Of a stretch of DNA of 64,000 nt, positions 34,773 to 44,777 are shown one piece after another (positions within the stretch are counted from its first letter, which is position 1; every line of letters begins with the position of its first letter). Origin of the DNA: Streptomyces sp. WMMC500. GTDB lineage: Bacteria; Actinomycetota; Actinomycetes; Streptomycetales; Streptomycetaceae. The position numbers and the translations under genes were made by a program. Under the pieces are notes generated by a model that was not told the DNA's origin, made no database searches, and saw only the letters and a program-made list of their open reading frames with translations. The stretch is taken from NCBI RefSeq assembly GCF_027497195.1, contig NZ_CP114905.1, positions 4,785,001 through 4,849,000 of the forward strand, read 5' to 3'.

Positions 34773-34824
34773 ACGTCCACGGTAGCCGTGCGGCGAGCCC
34801 CCCGCGCCCGCCGCACGGCCCCGC

Positions 34825-36180
34825 TCACTCCTCGTCGGCCCCGTGTCCTTCCGCCGCCACCGCCCGGAGCAGCCCGCCCGCCGGCGGCACGTGACCGCCC
34901 GCCGGGGAGCCGGCCGTGAGCCGGGGGAGCAACTGTGCCGTGAGGAGGGTCGAGAGCGCCGAGACATCACCGCCGCCCGCGCCGCCGTCCGTGCGGATGA
35001 CGGTGGGCCGCGGCGCGCTGCCCGCGAGCACCGCGCCCACCTCCAGCCGCCGCCGGGCCAGCTCGTACCGCAGCACCGCGCGGTTGTCGCGGTACGCCCG
35101 CGCCAGCCGCCGCTGCGCCTTGGCCTCGTTCTCGGCGGCGATCAGGCCGCTGCGCCCGCGGGTCTCGATCTCGAAGCGGACCTTCTGCGCCTCGGTCTCC
35201 TGCTGCTCCAGCAGCCGGGCGACCTCCTCGCGGGCCCGGTTCAGCGCGGCCTTGACCTCGACGAACCGCGCGTCGCGCGCCTTCTTCGCCCGCTCGATGT
35301 CCATCTGCAGGTTGTCGATGCGGCGCTTGCGGGTCAGGCCCCACTCCTGCTCGTACGCGGTCCGCTCCTTCGCCACCCGCTCGCGGGTGGCGAGGTGCTG
35401 CTGGTACTGCGCGGGCAACTGCACGTCGGGGATGTTGGCGCCGGTGATGCGCACGCCGTAGCGGGCCAACTGGCGGTTGAGCAGGTCCTGCATGTCCGCG
35501 ACGTCGGAGCCGCGCAGGTCGTACGCCCGCTCCGTGCGCACCCGGCGGGCGCGCTGGCGGATCGCGTCCTGCACGGCGCTGGAGAGCACCAGGTCGAAGT
35601 TGCCGGCGCCGATGGTGCGGACGAAGAGCACCGCGTCGTTGATGCGGAACTTCAGGAAGAACTCGATCGAGCGCAGCGGCACGTTCTCCTGCGTCGGGCA
35701 TGCCATCACCGGCGCCGAGTACGGGATCTCGGTGGCGGTGTCGACGACGAAGTCCACCCGCGACCAGGGGTGCCAGACGAAGTGCCGGCCCGGGCCGAGC
35801 GTGCGGGAGATGGCGCCGTAGCGGGTGAGGACGCCGTTGGTGCCCTGCTCGATCTTCACGATCGACGAGCGCCACCACCACAGCACCCCGGCGATCAGCA
35901 GGAGGACGCCGACGACGTACGAGGTGGCCGCCAGGGTGTCGTACGCGCCGTCGCTCCAGCCGTCGCCGCCGCCGCTCTGCATCCCGGCCATCACGCCGGT
36001 CGTCAGCGCGAGCAGGGAGAGCCACAGCGGGACCATCCACCACAGCCGGCGGCGGTGGCGCGGGATGATGACGGGGATGAGGGTGCCGGCCTCGCCGCCG
36101 CGCAGCAACTGGGGGATGTCGCCCCAGGCCGCGACGAGTTCGGAGATGACCGACCTGCGCTTCATGGCCGCCGTGCTCAT
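34825..36180 (-). CDS. SPFH/band 7 membrane protein, second of a pair
   Basis: A 451-residue protein: two N-terminal transmembrane helices (WMVPLWLSLLALTTGVMAGM and SYVVGVLLLIAGVLWWW), then an SPFH domain (VKIEQGTNGVLTRYGAISRTLGPGRHFVWHPWSRVDFVVDT, FFLKFRINDAVLFVRTI, AVQDAIRQRARRVRTE) and a long coiled coil (residues about 270-400, e.g. LNRAREEVARLLEQQETEAQKVRFEIE). SPFH proteins assemble into membrane-microdomain scaffolds. Its ATG overlaps the stop of the upstream SPFH gene by four bases, so the two are translationally coupled and may form a hetero-oligomer. Confidence 0.88.
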   Translation of the reverse strand: MSTAAMKRRSVISELVAAWGDIPQLLRGGEAGTLIPVIIPRHRRRLWWMVPLWLSLLALTTGVMAGMQSGGGDGWSDGAYDTLAATSYVVGVLLLIAGVLWWWRSSIVKIEQGTNGVLTRYGAISRTLGPGRHFVWHPWSRVDFVVDTATEIPYSAPVMACPTQENVPLRSIEFFLKFRINDAVLFVRTIGAGNFDLVLSSAVQDAIRQRARRVRTERAYDLRGSDVADMQDLLNRQLARYGVRITGANIPDVQLPAQYQQHLATRERVAKERTAYEQEWGLTRKRRIDNLQMDIERAKKARDARFVEVKAALNRAREEVARLLEQQETEAQKVRFEIETRGRSGLIAAENEAKAQRRLARAYRDNRAVLRYELARRRLEVGAVLAGSAPRPTVIRTDGGAGGGDVSALSTLLTAQLLPRLTAGSPAGGHVPPAGGLLRAVAAEGHGADEE

Positions 36181-37901
36181 GCGCCCGCCTCCTCGTGCCC
36201 GTAGCTCGCGGGCCCGAAGCCCTCGTGTCCGTAGCCCTCGTTCGCGACGGCGACCGCGGTCCCGCCGCCGGCCGGCGACGGCGCCCCCTCCGCGCCGCCG
36301 CCCGCCGGCACCGGTGCCGGCCGCTCGGCATCGCGCAGCGCCCGGATCTCCGGCTCGCGCTCGGCGATCCGCGCCGCGACCTCGGCCAGCCGCTCCCGTA
36401 CGGCCGTCATCTCGGCCGCCGAGAACAGGTCCCCGCCGCGCTCGCCGACCAGCTCCCGGGCGAGCGCCAGGAAGTCGACGCCGGCCCCGCCGCCGTCCGC
36501 GCCGTCGGCGGAGCCGCCGATGCGCAGCAACTGCGGCAGGTGGTCGGCGACCTGCTCCAGGGTGTCGAGGACCTCCTGCTGGTAGCGGTACTCCAGGATC
36601 TCCGGCGCCTCGGCCGTCGTCACCGCGCGGATGTCGAGCGCCTGCGCCTCCAGCAGCGCGGCGTTCGCCCGCGCCTCCGACTCGGCCTGGACGTACCGCT
36701 GGCGGGCCAGCGCCTCGGCGCGGTTGGTCTCGCGCTCGACGGCGGTGTCCATCTGGGCCTGGTACTGGGCGATGTCCGCCTGGATCGCGGACAGTTCCTC
36801 CTCGCGGGCCGCCAGCTCCTTGCTCAGGTCGCCCTCGTCCTGCTCCTTGCGCAACTGGAGCGCGTACTCGTGGGTGTACGCCTCCTTGGCCATCCGCACC
36901 ATCTCCGGCGCCGCGAGGTCCATGCGGTACGGCTGGTCGGAGGGCTCGGCGCTGGTGATGTTGGCGTTGGTCAGCTCGACCGCGGGCCGGAACTGATGGT
37001 TCAGCGCGTCGAGCAGCCGGGTGGTGTCCTCGCCGACCATGTCGTAGATGCCGGCGGCCTCCTGCTCGTAGATGAGGCTGCGGATCGTCTCGCTGACGGC
37101 GTTGTTCAGCTTCTCCTGGAAGCCGCGCACCGCGCCGAGGGTGTAGACGAACTCCACCGGGTCGCTGATCCGGAACTGGATGAACAGGTCGATGGACGCC
37201 TTCACCCCGCCCTTCGTCGGGGCCTCGCGCACGGGCGCGTTGAAGGGGTACTCGCGGGTGGTGTTGAGGATGTACGAGACCCGCTTCCACGGGTTCAGCA
37301 GGATCACCCGGCCGGGGCCGACGACCTGCTCCAGCTTGCCGAACTTCGTGATCAGTGCATGACATCCATCGGGAACCATCACCATGCCCTGCCGCCACCA
37401 CACGAACCCGACGGCGAAGACCGCCAGCACCCAGTAGTGCGCGCCGAACAGCGGGTGGGTGACCACGTCGTCGCCGGCGGCGGCCACCGCGATCGTGCCG
37501 ACGGCGCCGACGACGAGCAGCAGCGACACCGGCAGCATGCTGAGGAACGAGCGCCCGCGCGGCAGCACCATCGGGCAGATGGCGTGCACCTGCTCAAGAC
37601 CCTCGCGCTTCAGGTCGCTGCGGTTCAGCGCCTCCCCGGCCTCGTCCAGCGGCACGGACTGCTGGGTCATGACGGTGTCGAGGCTGCCGCCCTGGTCGCG
37701 GGCGGCGGGGAAGTCGGCCGGGTCCATGCCGTCCTCGCGCGGCGCCTGCCACCCCCGGCCGCCGCCCCCGCCGTAGCTCTGCTCACCTTGGGTGAGCACG
37801 CCGTGGCGGCGCAGTTCGTCCTGGGCCATCTGCCGCGGGTCGTTCCCCTGCATCACGGCCTGCGCCGCGCTTCTGATGCTCTGCGCACGCGAACGTGCCA
37901 T
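36177..37901 (-). CDS. SPFH/band 7 membrane protein, first of a pair
   Basis: A 574-residue protein with a 100-residue polar N terminus, two transmembrane helices (LSMLPVSLLLVVGAVGTIAVAA and HYWVLAVFAVGFVWW), an SPFH domain (GCHALITKFGKLEQVVGPGRVILLNPWKRVSYIL, DLFIQFRISDPVEFVYTLG, NNAVSETIRSLIYEQEAAGIYDMVG) and a coiled coil (AAREEELSAIQADIAQYQAQMDTAVERE). The C-terminal 90 residues are Ala/Gly/Glu-rich. GGAGGGG lies before ATG 37901. It is divergent from the LURP-one-like gene. The two SPFH proteins differ enough to be a specialised pair rather than a recent duplication. Confidence 0.88.
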   Translation of the reverse strand: MARSRAQSIRSAAQAVMQGNDPRQMAQDELRRHGVLTQGEQSYGGGGGRGWQAPREDGMDPADFPAARDQGGSLDTVMTQQSVPLDEAGEALNRSDLKREGLEQVHAICPMVLPRGRSFLSMLPVSLLLVVGAVGTIAVAAAGDDVVTHPLFGAHYWVLAVFAVGFVWWRQGMVMVPDGCHALITKFGKLEQVVGPGRVILLNPWKRVSYILNTTREYPFNAPVREAPTKGGVKASIDLFIQFRISDPVEFVYTLGAVRGFQEKLNNAVSETIRSLIYEQEAAGIYDMVGEDTTRLLDALNHQFRPAVELTNANITSAEPSDQPYRMDLAAPEMVRMAKEAYTHEYALQLRKEQDEGDLSKELAAREEELSAIQADIAQYQAQMDTAVERETNRAEALARQRYVQAESEARANAALLEAQALDIRAVTTAEAPEILEYRYQQEVLDTLEQVADHLPQLLRIGGSADGADGGGAGVDFLALARELVGERGGDLFSAAEMTAVRERLAEVAARIAEREPEIRALRDAERPAPVPAGGGAEGAPSPAGGGTAVAVANEGYGHEGFGPASYGHEEAGA

Positions 37902-38060
37902 GTCCCCCTCCTTCGGTCGTGCGATCACTCTCCGCAGTCAGAACCCTTCCGCAGCGGCGCGCACAGGGACAGGCGCGGATCGTGACATCACGGGTACGCG
38001 GTCGTTGCGCGATCCCGGCAGGGAGGAGGTTTGCTGGAGCGGCTGCTCTACTATTGCGGC

Positions 38061-38660
38061 ATGGACACCCAGACTCTCCAGGCGCAGCAGAAGCTCCTCG
38101 TGCGGCAGCGCGCGCGCCTGATGGTGAACCAGTACGAGGTCTTCGCCGCCGCCCCCGACGGCTCGGAAGGTGAGCTGCTGGCGTTCGCGCAGCAGAAGCG
38201 GATGGCGTTCAAGGAGCAGGTGACGCTCTACGCGGACACGGAGAAGCAGCACGTCTTCGCCGGCTTCAAGGCCCGCAAGGCGCTGGACGTCGGCACGACG
38301 TACGACGTCACGGACGCGGCCGGCGCGGCGCTTGGCACGTTCCGCAAGGACTTCAAGCGCTCCCTGACCCGCTCCACCTGGCACCTCGACCAGCCCGGCA
38401 CCCAGACGGCGACGGGCACCGAGCGCAGCAGGAACGTGGCCTGGTTCCGCCGGTTGTGGAACCTGATCCCGATCGTGAACGACCTGCCGTTCGCGATCCC
38501 GTACCACTTCGACTTCACGGTGGCCGGGAAGCCGGCGTTCTCGGTGACGAAGAAGTTCTCGCTGCACGACCGCTACGTGGTCGACATCGCGGACCCGGCC
38601 CTGGACCGCCGCCTGGTCGTCGCCCAGGCGGTGGCGCTGGACGCCCTCCAGTCCCGCTGA
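38061..38660 (+). CDS. LURP-one/phospholipid scramblase-like protein
   Basis: A 199-residue protein with the tubby-like beta-barrel pattern of the LURP-one/scramblase superfamily: LMVNQYEVFAAAPDGSEGELLAFAQQKRMAFKEQVTLY, RKALDVGTTYDVTDAAGAALGTFRKDFKRSL and the C-terminal AGKPAFSVTKKFSLHDRYVVDI. The molecular role in bacteria is unknown; membrane or lipid binding is assumed. TACTAT lies six bases before the ATG, so the message is leaderless. It is divergent from the SPFH pair and may share its membrane context. Confidence 0.85.
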   Translation: MDTQTLQAQQKLLVRQRARLMVNQYEVFAAAPDGSEGELLAFAQQKRMAFKEQVTLYADTEKQHVFAGFKARKALDVGTTYDVTDAAGAALGTFRKDFKRSLTRSTWHLDQPGTQTATGTERSRNVAWFRRLWNLIPIVNDLPFAIPYHFDFTVAGKPAFSVTKKFSLHDRYVVDIADPALDRRLVVAQAVALDALQSR

Positions 38661-38713
38661 GGGGCGGCCGAATTCGGGTGCGTACGGGCCGGGGGCCGGT
38701 GTGCAATCGGGGG

Positions 38714-39577
38714 ATGGGGATCAGGTGCGGTACGCCGCGGGCCGGCGAACTCGACGGCGTCGTCCGGGTGCTGGGCGCGTGGCAGGACGACACTGGGCCC
38801 GTGCAACTGCACCCCGGTGACCTCGGGTGGTTCTGGCGGTTCGGCGCGGAGCGTACGGCGGCGGCCGTACGGACATGGCGCCGCGCGGGGGAGGTGCTGG
38901 CGGTCGGGCTGCTGGACGGGGCGGAGTTGCTGCGGCTGGCGGTCGCGCCGGGGGCGCTCGGAGACGGCGAGCTGGCGCGGCGGATGGCCGCGGACGTGGC
39001 CACGCCGGAGCGCGGGGTGCTGCCCGCGGGCGAGGTGTACGTGGCCGCACCGCCCGGCGCGCTCGCGGAGGAGCTGCTGACGCGCGGCGGCTGGGAGACC
39101 GCCGAGCCCTGGACGCCGCTGCGCCGCGACCTCGGCGGGCCCGTACCCGATCCCGGCGTGCACGTCGAGGTGGTCGGGCCCGGGTCGGCGGCCGAGCGGG
39201 CCGCGGTCCAGCGGTCGGCGTTCGGCAGGTCCACGTTCACCCGCGCACGCTGGCACACGATGGCGGCGGCCCCGCCGTACGCCGACGCCCGCTGCCTGCT
39301 CGCCCGCGACGACCGGGGGGCGCCGGTGGCCGCGGTGACCGTGTGGTCGGCGGGCGAAGGCAGGCCGGGGATGATCGAGCCGATGGGCGTCCACGCGGAC
39401 CACCGCGGCCACGGCTACGGCCGGGCGATCACCCTCGCCGCGGCCCGTACGCTCCGGGAGCTGGGCTCCTCCAGCGTCGTCGTGGACACGGCCGCCGCGA
39501 ACACCGCCGCCGTCGCCACGTACGAGTCGGCCGGACTCCGGCGGCTGCCGGACATGCCGGACCTGCGGCGGGGCTGA
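38714..39577 (+). CDS. GNAT-family N-acetyltransferase
   Basis: A 287-residue protein with two GNAT-like halves. The C-terminal one is complete: AAVTVWSAGEGRPGMIEPMGVHADHRGHGYGRAITLAAARTLRELG contains the acetyl-CoA motif A (V.P..RG.G.G), followed by SSSVVVDTAAANTAAVATYESAGLR. The N-terminal half (residues 1-140) is degenerate. Substrate unknown. It is convergent, with no spacer, to the TetR gene at 39578. Confidence 0.85.
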   Translation: MGIRCGTPRAGELDGVVRVLGAWQDDTGPVQLHPGDLGWFWRFGAERTAAAVRTWRRAGEVLAVGLLDGAELLRLAVAPGALGDGELARRMAADVATPERGVLPAGEVYVAAPPGALAEELLTRGGWETAEPWTPLRRDLGGPVPDPGVHVEVVGPGSAAERAAVQRSAFGRSTFTRARWHTMAAAPPYADARCLLARDDRGAPVAAVTVWSAGEGRPGMIEPMGVHADHRGHGYGRAITLAAARTLRELGSSSVVVDTAAANTAAVATYESAGLRRLPDMPDLRRG

Positions 39578-40174
39578 CTAGACCTCGATGCCCATGCTGC
39601 GGTGCATGGTGGCGAAGGTGTGCCGCACGCACCCCGGCAGTTCCCCGGGGGAGCAGTCGGGCAGCCACTCGTCCAGCGCACACCGCCATGCGGCCACGCA
39701 GCACTCGACGAGCAGCCGCGTCTCCAGGCCGTCCGGGGCGCCGAGCCGGCGGGTGATCTCCGCCTGGATCTCGGCACAGTGCCGCAGGGAGTGCCCGTTC
39801 AGGGACGGCGACTGCTCGATCAGTCTCAGGGTGGCCGCGAAACGCGGGTACCAGTCCTCGTCCATGCGGTCGAGGGTGGTCAGCATCGCGTCCCGGAACA
39901 CGTCGGTCAGCCGTCCGGACTTCTCCGTCTCCTCCAGGGCCGGCACGTAGGCGCTCCAGAGCTCTTTGACGGCCGTGAGCGTCACGTCCTCCTTGGAACG
40001 GAAGTTGCGGAAGAAGGTCCGCCTCGACACCTCCACCGCCTCAAGGAGCGCATCGAGCGGCGTGCCGTCGAAGCCCCGCTCGGTGAACAGCGAGACGGCC
40101 GTTTCGGCCAGGGCCTGGCGGGTGCGCAGCTTCTTGCGGTCACGCAACGAGGCGGGCTGCCGGACGGTCGTCAT
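39578..40174 (-). CDS. TetR-family regulator, probably of the adjacent oxidoreductase
   Basis: A 198-residue regulator: helix-turn-helix RTRQALAETAVSLFTERGFDGTPLDALLEAVEVSRRTFFRNFRSKED at residues 17-63, then an all-helical ligand domain with two adjacent Cys (VECCVAAWRCALDEWLPDC) that might sense thiol stress. ATG 40174 follows TACGCT by seven bases (leaderless). It is divergent from a quinone-oxidoreductase-like gene, and a perfect palindrome lies between them. Confidence 0.88.
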   Translation of the reverse strand: MTTVRQPASLRDRKKLRTRQALAETAVSLFTERGFDGTPLDALLEAVEVSRRTFFRNFRSKEDVTLTAVKELWSAYVPALEETEKSGRLTDVFRDAMLTTLDRMDEDWYPRFAATLRLIEQSPSLNGHSLRHCAEIQAEITRRLGAPDGLETRLLVECCVAAWRCALDEWLPDCSPGELPGCVRHTFATMHRSMGIEV

Positions 40175-40229
40175 CCGCCCCAGCGTAGCGGAAACGCCCC
40201 CTTCGCGCATGTGCTTCAATTGAGCAAAC

Positions 40230-40242
40230 GCCACAGTGTGGC
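40230..40242. promoter_or_regulatory. Palindrome GCCACA-G-TGTGGC, candidate TetR operator
   Basis: A perfect 13-base palindrome lies 30 bases before the oxidoreductase start, over its likely -35/-10 region, in the TetR/oxidoreductase divergent gap. Confidence 0.6.
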
Positions 40243-40271
40243 ACTTTACTGGAGAGGAGACGGGCATACCC

Positions 40272-41204
40272 ATGCGCGCACTTGTTGTGGACCACGGCGC
40301 GGAAACGCACCTCTCGCTGGTCGAGGTGGCCGATCCCGTACCCGCACCGGGCGAGGCCCTGGTGCGGATCGAGGCGGTCTCGCTGAACTTCGGCGAGGTC
40401 AAGGGCGCCGCCGACCCGAAGACTCCGGACGGCGCGGTGATCGGCTGGGACGCGGCGGGCGTCGTGGTCAGGGCGGCGGCCGACGGATCGGGGCCGGCCG
40501 AGGGGGCCCGCGTGGTCACCCTGGGCGAGGCGGGCTGGGCGGAACTTCGCGCGGTCCCGGCCCACCTGCTCGGCGTGGTGCCGGTGGACGCCGACCTCGG
40601 CGACGTCAGCACCGTCCCGGTCGCCGGGCTGAGCGCCCTGCACGTGCTGCGCCGCCTGGGCCCGCTCCTCGGCCGCCGGGTGATGATCACCGGCGCCTCC
40701 GGCGGGGTCGGCCGCTACGCGGTGCAGCTCGCCGCCCGTGCGGGGGCGGAGGTCGTGGCGATCAGCCGGAATCCCGCCGAGGCGGACTCGCTGCGCTCGC
40801 TGGGCGCGCACGAGGTCCGCACCGATCCGGCCGCGGTGGACCGGCCCGTACACGGGGTGCTGGACAACGTCGGCGGCCGGCAGCTCGTGGACGCCTTCGC
40901 CGCTCTCCGGCCCCACGGCGTGCTGGTGAGCGTGGGCCGCTCGTCCGAGGCCGACACGGTGCTGTCACCCGAGGCGTTGCGGGGCGACCAAGGCCGGCAC
41001 GAGCGGTCGATCCGCACGTTCTACCTCTTCGGCGATCCGGTCGCGGACTTCTCCACCGACCTGGCCTGGCTGGCCGCCGAGGTCGCCGCGGGCCGCCTCG
41101 ACCCGGGAGTCCGGTGGCGTGGCCCGTGGACCCGCTACGGCGAAGCGGTGCAGGCCCTGCTGGGCCGCCGCCTGCACGGCAAGGCGGTACTGGACGTCGG
41201 CTGA
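40272..41204 (+). CDS. Medium-chain dehydrogenase, quinone oxidoreductase type
   Basis: A 310-residue NADPH-dependent MDR enzyme without the structural zinc site. N-terminal GroES-like fold (LVEVADPVPAPGEALVRIEAVSLNFGEVKG, IGWDAAGVVVRAAADG) and a Rossmann domain with MITGASGGVGRYAVQLAARAGAEVVAISR (nucleotide loop GASGGVG). GVLDNVGGRQLVDAF and HGVLVSVGRSS are typical for QOR-like reductases of quinones or enones. GAGAGGAG lies before the ATG. A divergent TetR protein probably induces it under electrophile stress. Confidence 0.9.
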   Translation: MRALVVDHGAETHLSLVEVADPVPAPGEALVRIEAVSLNFGEVKGAADPKTPDGAVIGWDAAGVVVRAAADGSGPAEGARVVTLGEAGWAELRAVPAHLLGVVPVDADLGDVSTVPVAGLSALHVLRRLGPLLGRRVMITGASGGVGRYAVQLAARAGAEVVAISRNPAEADSLRSLGAHEVRTDPAAVDRPVHGVLDNVGGRQLVDAFAALRPHGVLVSVGRSSEADTVLSPEALRGDQGRHERSIRTFYLFGDPVADFSTDLAWLAAEVAAGRLDPGVRWRGPWTRYGEAVQALLGRRLHGKAVLDVG

Positions 41205-41233
41205 CGTAGAGGAAGAGCCGCCCCGGAGCCGCC

Positions 41234-41836
41234 CTACCCCGTCCGTATCGGGCCGCCGGTGAGCCAGGCCGTCACCTCGCGCAGCTCCGCCGCGTGGGCC
41301 TGCGGGTCGTAGCCGTCGTCCGTGGCCGCGAGGTAGGCGGCGTCGATGACGGTGACGAGCCAGCGGGCCGCCCGCGCCGGGGGGAACGCGGGGTGGCGGC
41401 CCTGGGCTGCCAGGCGGTGCAGGAGGGTGGTCAGGGCCGCCAGGGTCCGGGCCTCGTCGTCGCCCAGCAGGGCGGCGAACGTCGCGTCGCGGTTCGCCTG
41501 GAGCAGCGCCGCGGCGGCCAGGCCCGGGGTCAGGGGGTCGGCGAGGTCCGCGGCCAGGCGGTCGAAGAGGAGGGCGAAGCCCTCCGCGGGGTCGTCCACG
41601 GCCAGGGCGCGGTCGCGGATCTCGGCGGTACGGGCCAGGTCGTCGGCGAAGAGGGCGTGGAAGATCGCCTTCTTGGTGGGGAAGTAGTGGAAGAGCGTCC
41701 CCGAGCCGATGCCCGCCCTGCGGCAGATGCGCGCCGTCGACGTGCCGTCGACGCCGTTCGCCGCGAACTCCTCGGCCGCCGCGGCGAGGATGCGGGCCCG
41801 CTTGCGGGCGTGCTGCTCGGGGTTGACGGTACGCAT
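41234..41836 (-). CDS. TetR-family regulator
   Basis: A 200-residue regulator: KRARILAAAAEEFAANGVDGTSTARICRRAGIGSGTLFHYFPTKKAIFHALFADDL is a full TetR helix-turn-helix. The ligand domain is Ala-rich and helical. TATATT stands eight bases before ATG 41836. It is divergent, with a 54-base gap, from an aminoglycoside-phosphotransferase-family gene, its likely target. Confidence 0.88.
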   Translation of the reverse strand: MRTVNPEQHARKRARILAAAAEEFAANGVDGTSTARICRRAGIGSGTLFHYFPTKKAIFHALFADDLARTAEIRDRALAVDDPAEGFALLFDRLAADLADPLTPGLAAAALLQANRDATFAALLGDDEARTLAALTTLLHRLAAQGRHPAFPPARAARWLVTVIDAAYLAATDDGYDPQAHAAELREVTAWLTGGPIRTG

Positions 41837-41890
41837 CACCGCCGAATATACGGTGTGGGGCGCGGGGGTGATCGGCGTAGGGTCGCGCCC

Positions 41891-42808
41891 ATGTCTGCTG
41901 CCCGGATGCACGCCGACGAGGCCGAGATAGACGCCGGCCTCGTACGGCGCCTGCTCGCCGCCCAGTTCCCGCGGTGGGCCGCGCTGCCCCTCGAACGGGT
42001 CGCCTCCGGCGGCACCGTCAACGCCGTCTTCAGGCTGGGCGACGAGCTGGCCGTGCGGATGCCCCTGACCGCCGCCGGCGCCAAGGACGTGGATCTGGAG
42101 TACGCCCATCTGCCCCGGCTCGCCCCCCGCCTGCCGCTGCCCGTGCCCGAGCCGGTCGCCATGGGGGAGCCGGGCGAGGGCTACCCCTGGCCCTGGACCG
42201 TCTGCCGCTGGCTCCCCGGCACGATCCTGCCGCCCGACGCCGGCGTCGCCGCCCCCGGACCGCTCGCCGGCCAACTCGCCGGCTTCGTCACCGCCATGCG
42301 CGCCACCGACCCGGCCGGCGGCCCGCCCTCGTACCGCAGCGAGACCCTCGCCGACCGCGACGCCGGCACCCGCGCCGCCCTCGCGCAGCTCCGCGCCGAC
42401 GACGGCGTGGACGTGCCCGCCGTGACCGCCGCCTGGGAGGCCGCCCTGCGCGCGCCCGCGTACACCGGGCCGCCGGTGTGGCTGCACGGCGACCTGTCCC
42501 CCGGGAACATCCTGCTCAACGGCGACGGCCGCCTCGGCGGCGTCATCGACTTCGGCTGCATGGGCCTCGGCGAACCCGCCGTCGACCTGATCGCCGCTTG
42601 GAACCTCTTCACCGGCCCCGCGCGCGAGGCGTTCCGGGCCGCCGTGGCGGACGGGCGCGGCGGCGCCGACGAGGAGGCGGCGTGGGCGCGCGGGCGCGGC
42701 TGGGCGCTGTCGATCTCGCTGATCCAGTTGCCGTACTACCGGCACACCAACCCGGTCATGGTGGCCAGCTCGAAGTTCGTCATCGACGAGGTGCTGGCGG
42801 ATGGGTAG
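41891..42808 (+). CDS. Aminoglycoside phosphotransferase (APH)-family kinase
   Basis: A 305-residue kinase-fold enzyme: ERVASGGTVNAVFRLGDELAVRMP (nucleotide and Lys), TVCRWLPGT (hinge), the catalytic loop VWLHGDLSPGNILL with Asp and Asn, and VIDFGCMGLGEPAVDLIAAWNLF (metal-binding Asp). Family members phosphorylate aminoglycosides, macrolides or metabolites, and the substrate here cannot be assigned. TAGGGT lies seven bases before ATG 41891 (leaderless). Its TAG stop is also the first part of the -10 box of the next gene. Confidence 0.88.
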   Translation: MSAARMHADEAEIDAGLVRRLLAAQFPRWAALPLERVASGGTVNAVFRLGDELAVRMPLTAAGAKDVDLEYAHLPRLAPRLPLPVPEPVAMGEPGEGYPWPWTVCRWLPGTILPPDAGVAAPGPLAGQLAGFVTAMRATDPAGGPPSYRSETLADRDAGTRAALAQLRADDGVDVPAVTAAWEAALRAPAYTGPPVWLHGDLSPGNILLNGDGRLGGVIDFGCMGLGEPAVDLIAAWNLFTGPAREAFRAAVADGRGGADEEAAWARGRGWALSISLIQLPYYRHTNPVMVASSKFVIDEVLADG

Positions 42809-42811
42809 GGT
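42806..42811 (+). promoter_or_regulatory. -10 box TAGGGT overlapping the stop codon of the APH gene
   Basis: TAGGGT begins with the TAG stop of the APH-family gene and ends seven bases before the ATG of the leader ORF at 42819, the leaderless spacing seen elsewhere here. Confidence 0.55.
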
Positions 42812-42818
42812 GGCCGGC

Positions 42819-42836
42819 ATGACCCGTCGACATTGA
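42819..42836 (+). CDS. Five-codon leader ORF MTRRH, in frame with the MFS gene
   Basis: ATG ACC CGT CGA CAT TGA stands at leaderless distance from TAGGGT. It is in the same frame as the MFS gene, whose GTG lies three bases after the TGA. Either it is a leader peptide with reinitiation at the GTG, or a nonsense mutation has cut the first five codons from the MFS gene. Confidence 0.4.
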   Translation: MTRRH

Positions 42837-42839
42837 TGC

Positions 42840-44180
<1,341 letters not shown>

Positions 44181-44267
44181 TGCCGGTGCACAGGCGCGGC
44201 GGAGGTCGGGGGGCGAGTCGCCCTGCCTGGTGGGTGAGTTGGGCCCGGGGCCGGCGCGCGGGGCGCG

Positions 44268-44690
44268 TCAGCGGGCGGCCGGCTCCTCCGTGCCCGTCGC
44301 CGTGCCGGGCAGTGCCTCCGCCAGCACCTCGCGGTGCGTCGGCCTGGCGTCCTCGTACAGCCGCCGGCCCTTCTCCGTCAGGAGTACGAAGACTCCCCGC
44401 CGGTCCACGTCGCACATCGCCCGCTGCACCAGCCCCGCGCGCTCCAGCCGGGCCGTCAGCCGCGACGTCGCGCTCTGGCTCAGGTGCGCCGCTTCGGCCA
44501 GCTCGGCGGCGCGGCACTTCTCGTGGTCGCAGGTCGCCAGGCCCTCCAGCGCCTCGAACTCGCTGACGCCGATGCCGTGCCTGCTCTGCAGCTCGCGCTC
44601 CAGCGCGCCCCACACCGCCGCGTGACAGGCCAGGAGGCCGTGCCAGCGGTCCACCAGGGCGCGTTCGGCGCCGACGTCGCTCACGCTCAC
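44268..44690 (-). CDS. MarR-family regulator of the divergent MFS exporter
   Basis: A 140-residue winged-helix repressor: ALERELQSRHGIGVSEFEALEGLATCDHEKCRAAELAEAAHLSQSATSRLTARLERAGLVQR is the DNA-binding core with recognition helix SQSATSRLTARLE, then the wing MCDVDRRGVFVLLTEKG. CDHEKC places two Cys in the ligand/dimer region and could act as a thiol switch. GTG 44690 is seven bases from TACTTT (leaderless); TTG 44699 and GTG 44684 are alternatives. Palindromes lie in the 87-base divergent gap. Confidence 0.88.
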   Translation of the reverse strand: MSVSDVGAERALVDRWHGLLACHAAVWGALERELQSRHGIGVSEFEALEGLATCDHEKCRAAELAEAAHLSQSATSRLTARLERAGLVQRAMCDVDRRGVFVLLTEKGRRLYEDARPTHREVLAEALPGTATGTEEPAAR

Positions 44691-44718
44691 GTAGGCCAAA
44701 GTAACATGCGCGTGAACC

Positions 44719-44750
44719 TAATGCTACTTCATTAAATGCGTTGGCATTAG
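44719..44750. promoter_or_regulatory. Inverted repeats in the MarR/MFS intergenic region
   Basis: TAATG-CTACTT-CATTA (44719-44734) is a perfect inverted repeat. CTAATGC (44718-44724) also pairs with GCATTAG (44744-44750). The AT-rich sites are typical of MarR operators and lie between the two divergent starts. Confidence 0.6.
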
Positions 44751-44777
44751 ATGTCTCTGCATGTAGTGTCGTCCCCC

